In this document: one piece after another, positions 25,326 to 34,970 of the stretch
Numbering within the stretch: the first letter of the stretch is position 1
How the letters are laid out: every line of letters begins with the position of its first letter
DNA from: Micromonospora nigra
GTDB taxonomy: Bacteria > Actinomycetota > Actinomycetes > Mycobacteriales > Micromonosporaceae
DNA length: 64,000 nucleotides
Assembly (NCBI RefSeq): GCF_900091585.1
Contig: NZ_FMHT01000003.1
Coordinates: 4,145,501-4,209,500 of the forward strand
Reading direction: 5' to 3'
Notes under the pieces: generated by a model
Seen by the model: the letters and a program-made list of their open reading frames with translations, nothing else
The model's database searches: none
Told to the model about the DNA's origin: nothing
Translations under genes and position numbers: made by a program

Positions 25326-25343
25326 ATCTGCCGAACGGCAGAT
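25326..25343 (+). promoter_or_regulatory. 18-bp palindromic operator, copy 2
   Basis: ATCTGCCG-AA-CGGCAGAT; the symmetry extends two more bases on each side (25324-25345). It begins 13 nt after the response-regulator stop and 82 nt before the lipoprotein start at 25408. It matches copy 1 at 17 of 18 positions. Confidence 0.75.
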
Positions 25344-25407
25344 GTGCTCGCCACGCCCTGTGATCGAGGCTGAAGGCGAGCTTCGATCCCTCCGGGAGGG
25401 GCACGTG

Positions 25408-26148
25408 ATGCGACGACAGACGATGGCGATGGTGCTCACGGCGGTGGCCTTGCTGCCGTTCGCCGTGGGCTGCGAGGAGAAGGCCAAGACCGGGCCGAAG
25501 CAATCCGACTCCCGTACCTTCGAGTTTTCGGGTGACCGGCTCAAGGTGGTCGGCATCGAGGCTGACGTGCAGATCGACGTCGGCTCGGGAAGTGGTATCC
25601 AGGTCAGCCGCACCGTCCGTGGCGAGGTGGCCAAGGGTTCCGGGTGGTCCATGAAAGACGGCGTGTTGACGTTGAAGGCTGTCTGCGGTGGAGTGGTCCT
25701 GGATTGTTCGGCGAAGTACTCGGTGAAGATTCCATCGGCGACGGCGGTGGAACTGGAAGGCTCCGGGAGTTCGATCAAGGTCTCCGGGCTGCGCGAAGGT
25801 CTCACCGCGAGGCTGCGGGCCGACGCGTCGCTGCGGGCCGAGAAGTGTTCCGGCACGATGCGGGTGACGAGTGACGGCGGCGACATCACGGTGAGCCGGT
25901 CCAGTTCAGCTCGTCTGACCGCCACCGCGGCGAACGACGGCAACATCAAGCTGGCCTTCGACGCCGCGCCCCGACAGGTGGTGGCCCGGACGTATGGCGG
26001 ATCGATCACCGTGGTGGTGCCGGGCACGGAGACCTACCGGGTCGACGCCAAGGGCGACGGTGGCGATCGATTGCGTTCCGACCCGTCAAGCAGCCGTACC
26101 ATCACCGCGATCGCCAATGATGGCCGGGTCGTGGTCCGCAGGAAATGA
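25408..26148 (+). CDS. Adhesin-like beta-solenoid lipoprotein (DUF4097-type), paralogue 2
   Basis: A 246-aa lipoprotein (lipobox FAVGC, Cys22) with the same length and architecture as the product of 20965-21705. Shared blocks include SGDRLKVVGIEADVQIDVGS, the paired-Cys segment VCGGVVLDC, and ANDGNIKLAFDAAPRQV, compared with SNDGNIRLEFARSPQQV in paralogue 1. The fold is probably a right-handed beta-solenoid outside the membrane. ATG 25408 follows GGGAGGGG at 25394-25401 (6-nt spacing). It is likely controlled by the operator at 25326. The two copies probably arose by duplication within this module. Confidence 0.8.
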   Translation: MRRQTMAMVLTAVALLPFAVGCEEKAKTGPKQSDSRTFEFSGDRLKVVGIEADVQIDVGSGSGIQVSRTVRGEVAKGSGWSMKDGVLTLKAVCGGVVLDCSAKYSVKIPSATAVELEGSGSSIKVSGLREGLTARLRADASLRAEKCSGTMRVTSDGGDITVSRSSSARLTATAANDGNIKLAFDAAPRQVVARTYGGSITVVVPGTETYRVDAKGDGGDRLRSDPSSSRTITAIANDGRVVVRRK

Positions 26149-26286
26149 GCCTCCTCGTCCTCGCGACGCGGGCACGACCACCTGTGTGCTGAGACCCCGC
26201 ACCGACCCTGCATGCTCGGGTCCGCGCCGGGCGCAAATACCACCCAACTCTTGCTATCATCGTCGATGCCTGTCGCCTGAAAATTA

Positions 26287-26313
26287 TTGACAGTAATCGC
26301 TGCGGCGTACGAT
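26287..26313 (+). promoter_or_regulatory. Promoter region of second ArsR-like gene
   Basis: TTGACA (26287-26292) and TACGAT (26308-26313) are 15 nt apart in an AT-rich stretch unlike its surroundings. ATTA-TTGACAG-TAAT forms a small inverted repeat over the -35 box, a possible autoregulatory site. The start codon is 87 nt downstream. Confidence 0.45.
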
Positions 26314-26399
26314 CTTCCGACTGTTATATATCCGACAGAAAATCCACGGCAAGCCTTGTTCTGGCTTGAGGGTTCGGCTGCGTCGCTGATTACGGGGGA

Positions 26400-27317
26400 A
26401 TGGCGTTGCGTATTCACTTCACGCTGGAAGACCTCGCCCGTGTGCACATGGGGGAGAGTGCCGGGCCGGTCCTGGAGAGCGTCTTCGCCCTGCAGGCGCT
26501 GAGCCGCGCCGATGAGCGGGTGTTCCACGAGTGGCGCCGGCACGCCGTCGCGGCCCTCGGAGGCAGGATGACCGAGGTAACCGACCTGCTGCGCCGGTAC
26601 CGACCCGTGCCGGACCTGCTCTGGCTCGGCCAGCGTGAGCTACAGCGACCGCTCGTCTCGGCCCTCGCCGCCGACGAAGCCGCACGTCATGCGGTGTCCG
26701 GCGTGGTCTTCGAGTTCTGCCGGGTGGCCGTGTTGCCGTACTGGAACTCGCTCCGGGGCTTCCTGCAGGCGGAGCGCGAGGAGCGCGGCCGGGACGTCAT
26801 CAGGTGGGGGTTGGACGGCTTGCTACGCAGCTTGCATCCCAAGATGAGCTGGGATCCGCCGGTGCTGACCGTACCCGGTGGGGAGGAGCGTGACGTCCAT
26901 CTGAACGGACGTGGCCTGGCACTGAAGATGTCGCTGTTCCTACGAGGTGTGCCGTGTGTGCTGGTTGACGACGCGGGCGGGGACGGAGTGCCCACGCTCG
27001 TGGTCTCCGTGCCGCCCACCCCGGCGATTTCCGCGGTGCTGCAGGCGCCCTCCGGTCACGAGGAGCAGGCGCTCCAGGCGCTGATCGGGCACACCCGGTC
27101 TGCGGCTCTGCAAGTCATGGTCGGAAGCTGCACCACTGGTGAGCTCTCCGACCGGCTCGGCATCTCTCTCGCGGGAGCCAGCAAGCATGCGAAGATTCTG
27201 CGGAAGGCTGGGCTCGTCACCACCGCCAGGAACGGGAACAGCGGCCTGCACACGCTCACCACCCTTGGCATGGCGTTGTTGCAGAGCCGCCCCGAGGAAC
27301 GGCGGAACTCCAACTGA
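26400..27317 (+). CDS. ArsR-like winged-HTH regulator, paralogue of 17081-17974
   Basis: The 305-aa protein mirrors the first regulator: LRIHFTLEDLARVHMGES at the start, LLRSLHPKMSWDPPVL in the middle, and the HTH HTRSAALQVMVGSCTTGELS, LGISLAGASKHAKILRKAG, LVTTARNG at about residues 220-285. The two differ in the ligand-facing middle part, so they may respond to different signals. It has its own promoter. Beyond its stop the sequence becomes a gene remnant. The pair sits at opposite ends of the inserted block, about 9.3 kb apart. Confidence 0.85.
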   Translation: MALRIHFTLEDLARVHMGESAGPVLESVFALQALSRADERVFHEWRRHAVAALGGRMTEVTDLLRRYRPVPDLLWLGQRELQRPLVSALAADEAARHAVSGVVFEFCRVAVLPYWNSLRGFLQAEREERGRDVIRWGLDGLLRSLHPKMSWDPPVLTVPGGEERDVHLNGRGLALKMSLFLRGVPCVLVDDAGGDGVPTLVVSVPPTPAISAVLQAPSGHEEQALQALIGHTRSAALQVMVGSCTTGELSDRLGISLAGASKHAKILRKAGLVTTARNGNSGLHTLTTLGMALLQSRPEERRNSN

Positions 27318-27390
27318 GGAATCGGGTCTTCGCGGTCACCAGGTCCGCCTGGGTCGTCTGGGCGTCGTCGTCCTGACCGACGCCGCCGGG

Positions 27391-27720
27391 CTGGAGCCCT
27401 GTGGGTTGCCGCCGTGCAGCGGGCCTGGGTGGCACCAGTACACCCAGCTCTTTCCAGCCGAGTTCCTCCGCTTCCTGGGCTACGAGGCCGGCGCATGGCT
27501 GGTCCGCGGCTACCACCGTGAGTTGGTGGACGGTCTGTTGCAGACCGAGGAGTACACCCGCGCCGTCATCCGGGGCGGCAACACCTACGTGCGGCTCACC
27601 ATCGACCAGTCGACCCGGGTGGTGGACCACGCGGTGACCTTCGCGGAAGCGCGGGAACGGGCGTCAAGCTCGGCGGAGTCGCTGGCGCTGATCCGGCGGA
27701 CCGCCAAGGAGATGACATGG
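27391..27720 (+). pseudogene. Remnant of DUF5753-type HTH regulator
   Basis: The region 27318-27782 has no intact gene. In one frame it reads YTQLFPAEFLRFLGYEAGAW then LVRGYHRELVDGLLQTEEYTRAVIRG, the hallmark segment of DUF5753 (family pattern PGLLQTEEYARA). The N-terminal HTH is missing, and the sequence after RGGNTYV (STRVVDHAVTFAEARERASS, SAESLALIRRTAKEM) fits poorly, so more than one gene may be fused here. There is no start codon with a ribosome site. It marks the right edge of the inserted block. Confidence 0.5.
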
Positions 27721-27782
27721 TCGCCCCTCGCCCCACCTCGATCGTGGCTGGTTCAAGTCGTCCCGCATGCGGGTGAGCTGAC

Positions 27783-28784
<1,002 letters not shown>

Positions 28785-28884
28785 GAGGTCACCTCCACCC
28801 CCGACCCTACGGGTGGGCCGGGGCTGGCGGGCAGGGCCCATCGGCCCGTCGGCGGGTGGCCTTCGAACTGTCGGTTCTCGTGGT

Positions 28885-29874
28885 TCAGCCCAGGTGGCCG
28901 TCGATCTCGGTCAGCTCCTCGGCGGTGAACTCCAGGTTGGCCAGCGCGGCGACGTTGGCCTCCAGTTGCGCCACGCTGCTCGCGCCGATGATCAGACTGG
29001 TCATCCGGGGATCGCGCAGCGCCCAGGCCAGCGCCAGCTGGGCCAGGGACTGGCCGCGCCGCCGGGCGATCGCGCCGAGCGCGCGGACCGTCGCCATCCG
29101 CTGCTCGTCGAGGTCGCTCTCGTCGAGGAACACGCTGGTACGCACCCGCGAGTCGGCGGGGATGCCGTCGAGGTACCGGTCGGTGAGCAGCCCCTGGGCG
29201 AGCGGGCTGTAGGCGATGCAGCCCGCGCCGACCCGCTCCAGGGTGTCCAGCAGGCCGTCGGCCTCGGTCCACCGGTTCAGCATCGAGTACGACGGCTGGT
29301 TGATCAGCAGCGGCGTGCCCAGGTCGCGCAGGATCGCCGCCGCGCGCTCGGTCTGGGCCGAGTCGTAGTTGGAGATGCCCACGTAGAGCGCCCGGCCGGA
29401 GCGCACGATGGCGTCGAGCGCGCCCATCGTCTCCTCCAGCGGGGTGTCCGGGTCGAACCGGTGGCTGTAGAAGACGTCGACGTAGTCCAGGCCGAGGCGG
29501 CGCAGCGACTGGTCGAGGGAGGAGATCAGGTACTTGCGGGAACCCCACTCGCCGTACGGGCCGGGCCACATCAGGTAGCCGGCCTTGCTGGAGATCACCA
29601 GCTCGTCGCGGTACGGCTTCAGGTCGCCGGCGAGCATGCGGCCGACGTTCTCCTCGGCGGCACCGGCCGGCGGGCCGTAGTTGTTGGCCAGGTCGAGGTG
29701 GGTGATGCCGAGGTCGAAGGCGCGGCGGACGATGTCTCGCTGCCGCTCGAAGGGGCGGTCGGGGCCGAAGTTGTGCCACAGCCCGAGCGAGATCGCCGGC
29801 AGGCGCAGCCCGCTGGCCCCGCTGCGCCGGTAGGTCATCTCGTCGTAGCGTGTGTCGGCGGCAAGGTAGGTCAC
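28885..29874 (-). CDS. Aldo/keto reductase, YghZ/L-glyceraldehyde-3-phosphate reductase type
   Basis: An NADPH-dependent reductase of 329 aa. The N-terminus [19 protein letters not shown] and [13 protein letters not shown] is diagnostic of the YghZ/Gpr group. The AKR tetrad is present: Asp and Tyr in HLDLANNYG, Lys in VISSKAG, His in FYSHRFD. The cofactor-binding region is [14 protein letters not shown]. The GTG at 29874 is a leaderless start, with TAGGGT on the minus strand 8 nt upstream. A second aldo/keto reductase is transcribed divergently from a 54-nt shared promoter region. Confidence 0.9.
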   Translation of the reverse strand: MTYLAADTRYDEMTYRRSGASGLRLPAISLGLWHNFGPDRPFERQRDIVRRAFDLGITHLDLANNYGPPAGAAEENVGRMLAGDLKPYRDELVISSKAGYLMWPGPYGEWGSRKYLISSLDQSLRRLGLDYVDVFYSHRFDPDTPLEETMGALDAIVRSGRALYVGISNYDSAQTERAAAILRDLGTPLLINQPSYSMLNRWTEADGLLDTLERVGAGCIAYSPLAQGLLTDRYLDGIPADSRVRTSVFLDESDLDEQRMATVRALGAIARRRGQSLAQLALAWALRDPRMTSLIIGASSVAQLEANVAALANLEFTAEELTEIDGHLG

Positions 29875-29928
29875 GACCGTCGACCCTAACGGCCGGGCTG
29901 GTCGCGGCTGCGCGGGTACGGTCGGAAC
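29875..29928. promoter_or_regulatory. Divergent leaderless promoters between two aldo/keto reductase genes
   Basis: On the minus strand TAGGGT lies 8 nt before GTG 29874. On the plus strand TACGGT (29917-29922) lies 6 nt before ATG 29929. Both genes therefore appear leaderless and start within 54 nt of each other. Confidence 0.6.
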
Positions 29929-30897
29929 ATGCGCTACGTCGAGCTCGACACCCCGAAGCCCCTGTCCAAGATCGGTCTCGGTACCTGGCAGTTCGGATCC
30001 CGGGAGTGGGGTTACGGCCCCGACTACGAGCGTCGGGCGGCGGACATCGTCCGTCGGGCGGTCGACCTCGGGGTCACCCTCTTCGACACCGCCGAACTGT
30101 ACGGGTTCGGTCGCAGCGAGCGGATCCTCGGCGCGGCCCTCGGCGAGGACCGGGCCAAGGTCGTGGTGGCCACCAAGATCTTCCCGGTGCTGCCGGTCGC
30201 GGCGGTGGTGCAGCAGCGGGCGGTCGCCTCGGCGGCCCGGCTGGGGGTCACCACCATCGACCTCTACCAGGTGCACCAGCCCCACCCGCTGGTCGCCGAC
30301 CACACCACCATGCGCGGCATGCGCGCCCTGCAGGCCGTGGGGCTCGTCGGCGAGGTGGGGGTCAGCAACTACGGCCTGCGCCGCTGGCAGGTGGCCGAGG
30401 CCGCGCTCGGCCGGCGGGTGCTGAGCAACCAGGTCCGCTACAGCATGCTCGACCGCAAGCCCGAGGAGGAACTGCTGGCGTACGCGCAGCAGGCCGGCCG
30501 GGTCGTCATGGCGTACAGCCCGCTGGCGCAGGGCTTCCTGTCCGGCCGGTACGACGCGAAGAACCCGCCGTCGGGGGCGGTGCGCCGGGCCAACCCGTAC
30601 TTCCTGCCGGAGAACCTGGAGCGCGGCGCGACGCTGATCGAGACGCTGCGCCAGGTCGCCGACGCGCACGGGGCCACGCCCAGCCAGATCGCGCTGGCGT
30701 ACCTGCTGCGCCACCCCAACGTGGTCGCCATCCCGGGCGCCTCCAACGTGGAGCAGATGGAACGCAACGCCGCCGCCGCCGAGATCGACCTCGCCGAGGA
30801 CGAGTACCACGCCCTGGTCAACGCCGCCCGGGCGTTCCGGCCGGTGACGGGGCTCGCCGCCGTACCGAAGCTGGTGCGGGCCCGCGTCGGACGCTGA
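29929..30897 (+). CDS. Aldo/keto reductase
   Basis: A 322-aa NAD(P)H-dependent oxidoreductase of the voltage-gated-potassium-channel-beta/YajO-like group. Catalytic residues are visible: Asp and Tyr in LFDTAELYG, Lys in VATKIF and His in YQVHQPHP. The C-terminal cofactor segment is VVAIPGASNVEQMERNA. It shares only the fold and motifs with its divergent neighbour, so the two are not recent duplicates. It is leaderless. The substrate is unknown. Confidence 0.88.
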   Translation: MRYVELDTPKPLSKIGLGTWQFGSREWGYGPDYERRAADIVRRAVDLGVTLFDTAELYGFGRSERILGAALGEDRAKVVVATKIFPVLPVAAVVQQRAVASAARLGVTTIDLYQVHQPHPLVADHTTMRGMRALQAVGLVGEVGVSNYGLRRWQVAEAALGRRVLSNQVRYSMLDRKPEEELLAYAQQAGRVVMAYSPLAQGFLSGRYDAKNPPSGAVRRANPYFLPENLERGATLIETLRQVADAHGATPSQIALAYLLRHPNVVAIPGASNVEQMERNAAAAEIDLAEDEYHALVNAARAFRPVTGLAAVPKLVRARVGR

Positions 30898-30958
30898 GCG
30901 TCGGGGTGCCTCGCGGGAACGTGGGGCGCCCGCGCGTGTGCGCGCTAGCGTGGGTCGG

Positions 30959-32421
30959 GTGACTGCGCCTCATCCGGTGACCCCGGTACCCCCGGTCGAC
31001 CTGCCCGGCACGCTCGGTGAGCTGCGCGCCGCCGGCCACCGCCACCGCACCGTCAAGCAGGAACTCCGCGACAACCTCCTGGCCCGGATGCGGGCCGGTG
31101 GGCCGCGGTTCCCGGGCGTCGTCGGCTACGACGACACGGTGCTGCCGGAGGTCGAGCGGGCGCTGCTCGCCGGGCACGACATGGTGCTGCTCGGCGAGCG
31201 GGGCCAGGGCAAGACCCGACTGATCCGGTCCCTGGTGGCGCTGCTGGACGAGTGGACCCCGGTCGTCGCCGGCTCGGTGCTCAACGAACACCCGCTGCAC
31301 CCGGTCACGCCGACCTCCCGGGCGCTGGTGGCCGAGGCGGGCGACGACCTGCCGATCGGCTGGCTGCACCGGTCGATGCGGTACGGCGAGAAGCTCGCCA
31401 CCCCGGACACCAGCGTCGGCGACCTGATCGGCGACGTCGACCCGATCCGGTTGGCCCAGGGGCGCACCCTCGGCGACCCGGAGACCATCCACTTCGGTCT
31501 GGTGCCGCGCACCAACCGGGGCATCTTCGCCGTCAACGAACTGCCCGACCTGGCCGAGCGGATCCAGGTGGCGCTGCTCAACGTGCTGGAGGAGCGCGAC
31601 ATCCAGGTCCGCGGCTACCAGCTGCGGCTGCCGTTGGACCTGCTGCTGGTGGCCAGCGCCAACCCGGAGGACTACACCAACCGGGGCCGGATCATCACCC
31701 CCTGAAGGACCGGTTCGGCGCGGAGGTGCGCACCCACTACCCGCTGGACCTCGACCTGGAGCTGGCGCTGATCCGGCAGGAGGCGGACCTGGTCGCCGAG
31801 GTGCCGGAGCACGTGCTGGAGGTGCTCGCCCGGTTCGCCCGCGCGGTGCGCGAGTCGCCGTCGGTGGACCCACGCTCCGGGGTGTCCGCCCGGTTCGCGA
31901 TCGCCGCCGCCGAGACGGTCGCCGCCGCCGCGCTGCGCCGCGCCGGTCTGCTCGCGGCCCCGGGGTCCGGCCCGGCCGACCCGACGGCCCGGCCCGAGGA
32001 GCCCGTGGCCCGGGTCGGCGACGCCGTGTCGGTCACGTCCACGCTGCGCGGCAAGGTCGAGTTCGAAAGCGGCGAGGAGGGCCGGGAGGCCGAGCTCCTC
32101 GGCCATCTCCTGCGCACCGCGACGGCCGACACGTTCCGGGCCCGGCTGTCGGGGCTGGACCTGTCGGGCTTCACGGCCCTGGTCGCCGAGGACGGTGTGG
32201 TCGAGACCGGGGAGCTGGTCTCCTCGGCGGAGCTGCTGCGCCAGGTGGGCACGGTGCCCGGCCTGGCGAAGGCCCTGGACCGGCTGGGCCTGGGCGACGC
32301 GCCCACCCCGGAGCAGGCCGCCGCCGGCGTCGAGTTCGTCCTGGAAGGGCTGCACCTGACCCGTCGGCTCGGCAAGGACGTCACCGACTCGGGGCGGACC
32401 CGCTACGGCAACCGGGGCTGA
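30959..32421 (+). pseudogene. MoxR-type AAA ATPase, interrupted by a 1-nt frameshift
   Basis: MoxR ATPases remodel protein complexes with a vWA partner. From GTG 30959 (leaderless, TAGCGT 8 nt upstream) the frame gives Walker A GERGQGKTR, the Walker B region IFAVNELPD, and LLVASANPEDYTNRGRIITP, then TGA at 31703. In another frame the expected continuation LKDRFGAEVRTHYPLDLDLE runs to 32421. The break is in a run of five C (31698-31702), where six would restore one 487-codon gene. It is either a true frameshift or a homopolymer error. The vWA gene starts one base after the stop at 32421. Confidence 0.8.
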
Positions 32422-32422
32422 C

Positions 32423-34375
32423 GTGTCGGGCAACCGGTTCCGTTACGGCCAGTGGCGCGGCGGTCCCGATCCGCTGGCGCCGCCGTACGACGTGCGGGCC
32501 GCCGTCGACCAGGTCGGCGCGGAGGTGCTGGCGGGCGGCAGTCTGCGGGAGGCGCTGCGCGACCTGCTGCGGCGCGGTCCGCAGGGGCACGGCGGCCTGG
32601 ACGACCTGGCCGCCCGGGCGCGGCGGCTGCGGCGGGAGACGCTGCGCCGGGGCGACCTCGACGGGGCGGTGACCCGGGCGCGGGCGCTGCTCGACCAGGC
32701 CCTCGCCGCGGAGCGGGACGCGCTGCGGGGCCGGGACGACGACGCCGCCCGGTTCGCCGAGACGGTGTTGGACAGCCTGCCCCGCTCGACGGCGCGGGCG
32801 GTGCAGGAGCTGGCCGGCTACGAGTGGGCCAGCGCCGAGGGCCGGCAGTCCTACCAGCGGATCCTCGACGGCCTGCGCGACGACGTGCTGGGGCAGCGGT
32901 TCGCCGGGCTGCGGGACGCCGCCCGCGCCGCCGCCGACCCGGCGGCCCAGGCTCGGCTGGCCGAGATGATGCGCGACCTCAACGACCTGCTGGCCCGGCA
33001 CGCCCGGTCGGAGGACACCACGGACGCGTTCGCCGAGTTCATGCGGCGGCACGGGGAGTTCTTCCCGGAGCGGCCCCAAGACGTGGACGAACTGGTCGAC
33101 GTGCTGGCCCGGCGGGCGGCGGCCGGGCAGCGGCTGGTCAACTCGCTGACCGACCGGCAGCGCGAGGAACTGTCCGACCTGATGCGTCAGTCCCTCGGCG
33201 ACCGGCTGGCCGGCGAGCTGGCCGACCTCGACGCGAACCTGCGTGCGCTGCGACCGGATCTGCGGTGGGGGCGCGGCGAGCGGATGCGCGGCGAGCAGCC
33301 GCTCGGGTACGGCGAGGCGGCCGACGCGCTCGGCGAGATCGCCGAGCTGGACGACCTGCTCGACGCCCTCGACCAGGAGCACCCGGGGGCCACCCTGGAC
33401 GACGTGGACGTCGACGCGGTGGCCCGGACGCTGGGCCGCGACGCCGCCGACGACGTGCGGCGGCTCCGGGAGCTGGAGCGGGAGCTGCGCCGGCAGGGCT
33501 GGGTCAACCGGGACGCCGAGGGGCTGACGTTGAGCCCGAAGGCGCTGCGCCGGCTCGGTGGCACCGCGCTGCGGCGGGTCTTCGCCGACCTGACCGCCGG
33601 GCCGCGCGGCCAGCACGACCTGCGTACGGCGGGCGCTGCGGGCGAGGTCAGTGGTGCGTCGCGGCCCTGGGAGTACGGCGACGAGCAGCCCCTCGACGTG
33701 GTGCGTACCCTGACCCGCGCGGTCCGCCGGGCCGGGCCGGGGCTGCCGGTGCGGCTCGCGCCCGACGACTTCGAGGTGGTGGAGACGGAGCGGCGGGCCT
33801 CGGCGGCGGTGGCGCTGTGCGTGGACCTGTCGTACTCGATGATCTCCCAGGGGCGGTGGGGGTCGATGAAGCAGACGGCGCTGGCCCTGTCGCACCTGAT
33901 GGCGACGCGGTTCCCCCAGGACGCGTTGCAGATCGTCGGGTTCGGCCGGGAGGCGATGCCGCTGACCCAGCAGGAGTTGGCCGCCGTGGAGCCCGACCAG
34001 CGACAGGGCACCAATCTCCAGCACGCGCTGCGGCTGGCGGCCCGGCACCTGCGCCGCCATCCGGACGCCGAACCGGTGGTGCTGGTGGTCACCGACGGGG
34101 AACCGACCGCCCACCTGGATCCGGACGACGGTGCGGCGCTGTTCCACTGGCCGCCGCTGCCGGAGACGATCGAGGCGACGGTCCGGGAGGTGGACCGGCT
34201 CGTCCGGCAGGGCGCGACGCTGAACCTGTTCATGCTCGGGGAGGACGAGGGACTGCGCCGGTTCGTCGACGCGGTGGCCCGCCGTTGCCGGGGGCGGATG
34301 TTCACCCCCGACACCGACGACCTCGGCGAGTACGTGGTGAGCGACTACCTGCGGGCCCGCCACGGCCGCCGCTGA
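32423..34375 (+). CDS. VWA domain-containing protein, partner of MoxR ATPase
   Basis: The 650-aa protein has a long helical, charged N-terminal region (about residues 1-440) and a C-terminal von Willebrand A domain. The MIDAS motif is intact: DLSYS in ALCVDLSYSM, then the Thr in QGTNLQHALRL and the Asp in VLVVTDGEPT. Together with the upstream MoxR it forms the usual MoxR-vWA pair thought to act in metal insertion or complex assembly. GTG 32423 starts 1 nt after the MoxR stop, so translation is coupled. If the MoxR frameshift is real, this gene may have lost its partner. Confidence 0.88.
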   Translation: MSGNRFRYGQWRGGPDPLAPPYDVRAAVDQVGAEVLAGGSLREALRDLLRRGPQGHGGLDDLAARARRLRRETLRRGDLDGAVTRARALLDQALAAERDALRGRDDDAARFAETVLDSLPRSTARAVQELAGYEWASAEGRQSYQRILDGLRDDVLGQRFAGLRDAARAAADPAAQARLAEMMRDLNDLLARHARSEDTTDAFAEFMRRHGEFFPERPQDVDELVDVLARRAAAGQRLVNSLTDRQREELSDLMRQSLGDRLAGELADLDANLRALRPDLRWGRGERMRGEQPLGYGEAADALGEIAELDDLLDALDQEHPGATLDDVDVDAVARTLGRDAADDVRRLRELERELRRQGWVNRDAEGLTLSPKALRRLGGTALRRVFADLTAGPRGQHDLRTAGAAGEVSGASRPWEYGDEQPLDVVRTLTRAVRRAGPGLPVRLAPDDFEVVETERRASAAVALCVDLSYSMISQGRWGSMKQTALALSHLMATRFPQDALQIVGFGREAMPLTQQELAAVEPDQRQGTNLQHALRLAARHLRRHPDAEPVVLVVTDGEPTAHLDPDDGAALFHWPPLPETIEATVREVDRLVRQGATLNLFMLGEDEGLRRFVDAVARRCRGRMFTPDTDDLGEYVVSDYLRARHGRR

Positions 34376-34471
34376 CACGGGGGTCGGGGGACCACCTGCC
34401 GGCTCGCCTCGGGCGGCGCTGACGATGCCGTATCCCGCCCGGCGTGGGCCGGTCGCGGCTAGCCTGGCTCA

Positions 34472-34936
34472 GTGGAGGTCGACGGACTGCGGCGGGCGTA
34501 CGACGAGCTGCTCGTCGAGGTGGACACGGGCGGGTTCGTCGATCCGCCGCCCGGCCGGTGGACCGCGGAGCAGATCGTCGCGCACCTGGTGGCCAACGAC
34601 ACGCTGATGAGCGAGGCCACCGAGGCGGTGCTGGCCGGTTCCCCGTACGCCTTCTACGACCTGGAGAGTGTGCACCGCCCGGAGCTCGACGCGCTGGTCG
34701 TCGAGTGCGGCGGCCTGGACGGGCTGGCCACCCTGCTGCGGGCCACCAGCCTGAAGCTGGTCGCCCTCGTGGGACGGCTCGGTCCGGTGGCTGACACCCC
34801 CGTGGAGACGCACCTGCGGGAGGGCTTCGACCTGGTGGTGGACGAGCCGCTGCCCTGGGGGCGCGTCCTGGACCTGCACACCCGGGTGCACCTGCCCAAG
34901 CACCTGGCCCAGCTTCGGATGCTGCGCGCCGGCTGA
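34472..34936 (+). CDS. DinB-like / mycothiol-dependent family protein
   Basis: The 154-aa protein shows the DinB four-helix pattern with three spaced histidines suited to metal binding: His38 in VAHLVAND, one in VETHLREGF and one in HLPKHLAQL. In actinobacteria such proteins are often mycothiol-dependent transferases or isomerases, but no specific activity is readable. GTG 34472 is leaderless, with TAGCCT (34460-34465) 6 nt before it. It stands alone between the vWA gene and a convergent lectin gene. Confidence 0.75.
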   Translation: MEVDGLRRAYDELLVEVDTGGFVDPPPGRWTAEQIVAHLVANDTLMSEATEAVLAGSPYAFYDLESVHRPELDALVVECGGLDGLATLLRATSLKLVALVGRLGPVADTPVETHLREGFDLVVDEPLPWGRVLDLHTRVHLPKHLAQLRMLRAG

Positions 34937-34970
34937 GCGGGCCCGGTCGGCTCCTGCGCGGTGCGGCCGG

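Noticed and set aside
32381..34378. 665-codon minus-strand frame opposite the vWA gene
   Set aside because: The plus-strand frame has the MIDAS motif and coupled start; the minus frame is its mirror.
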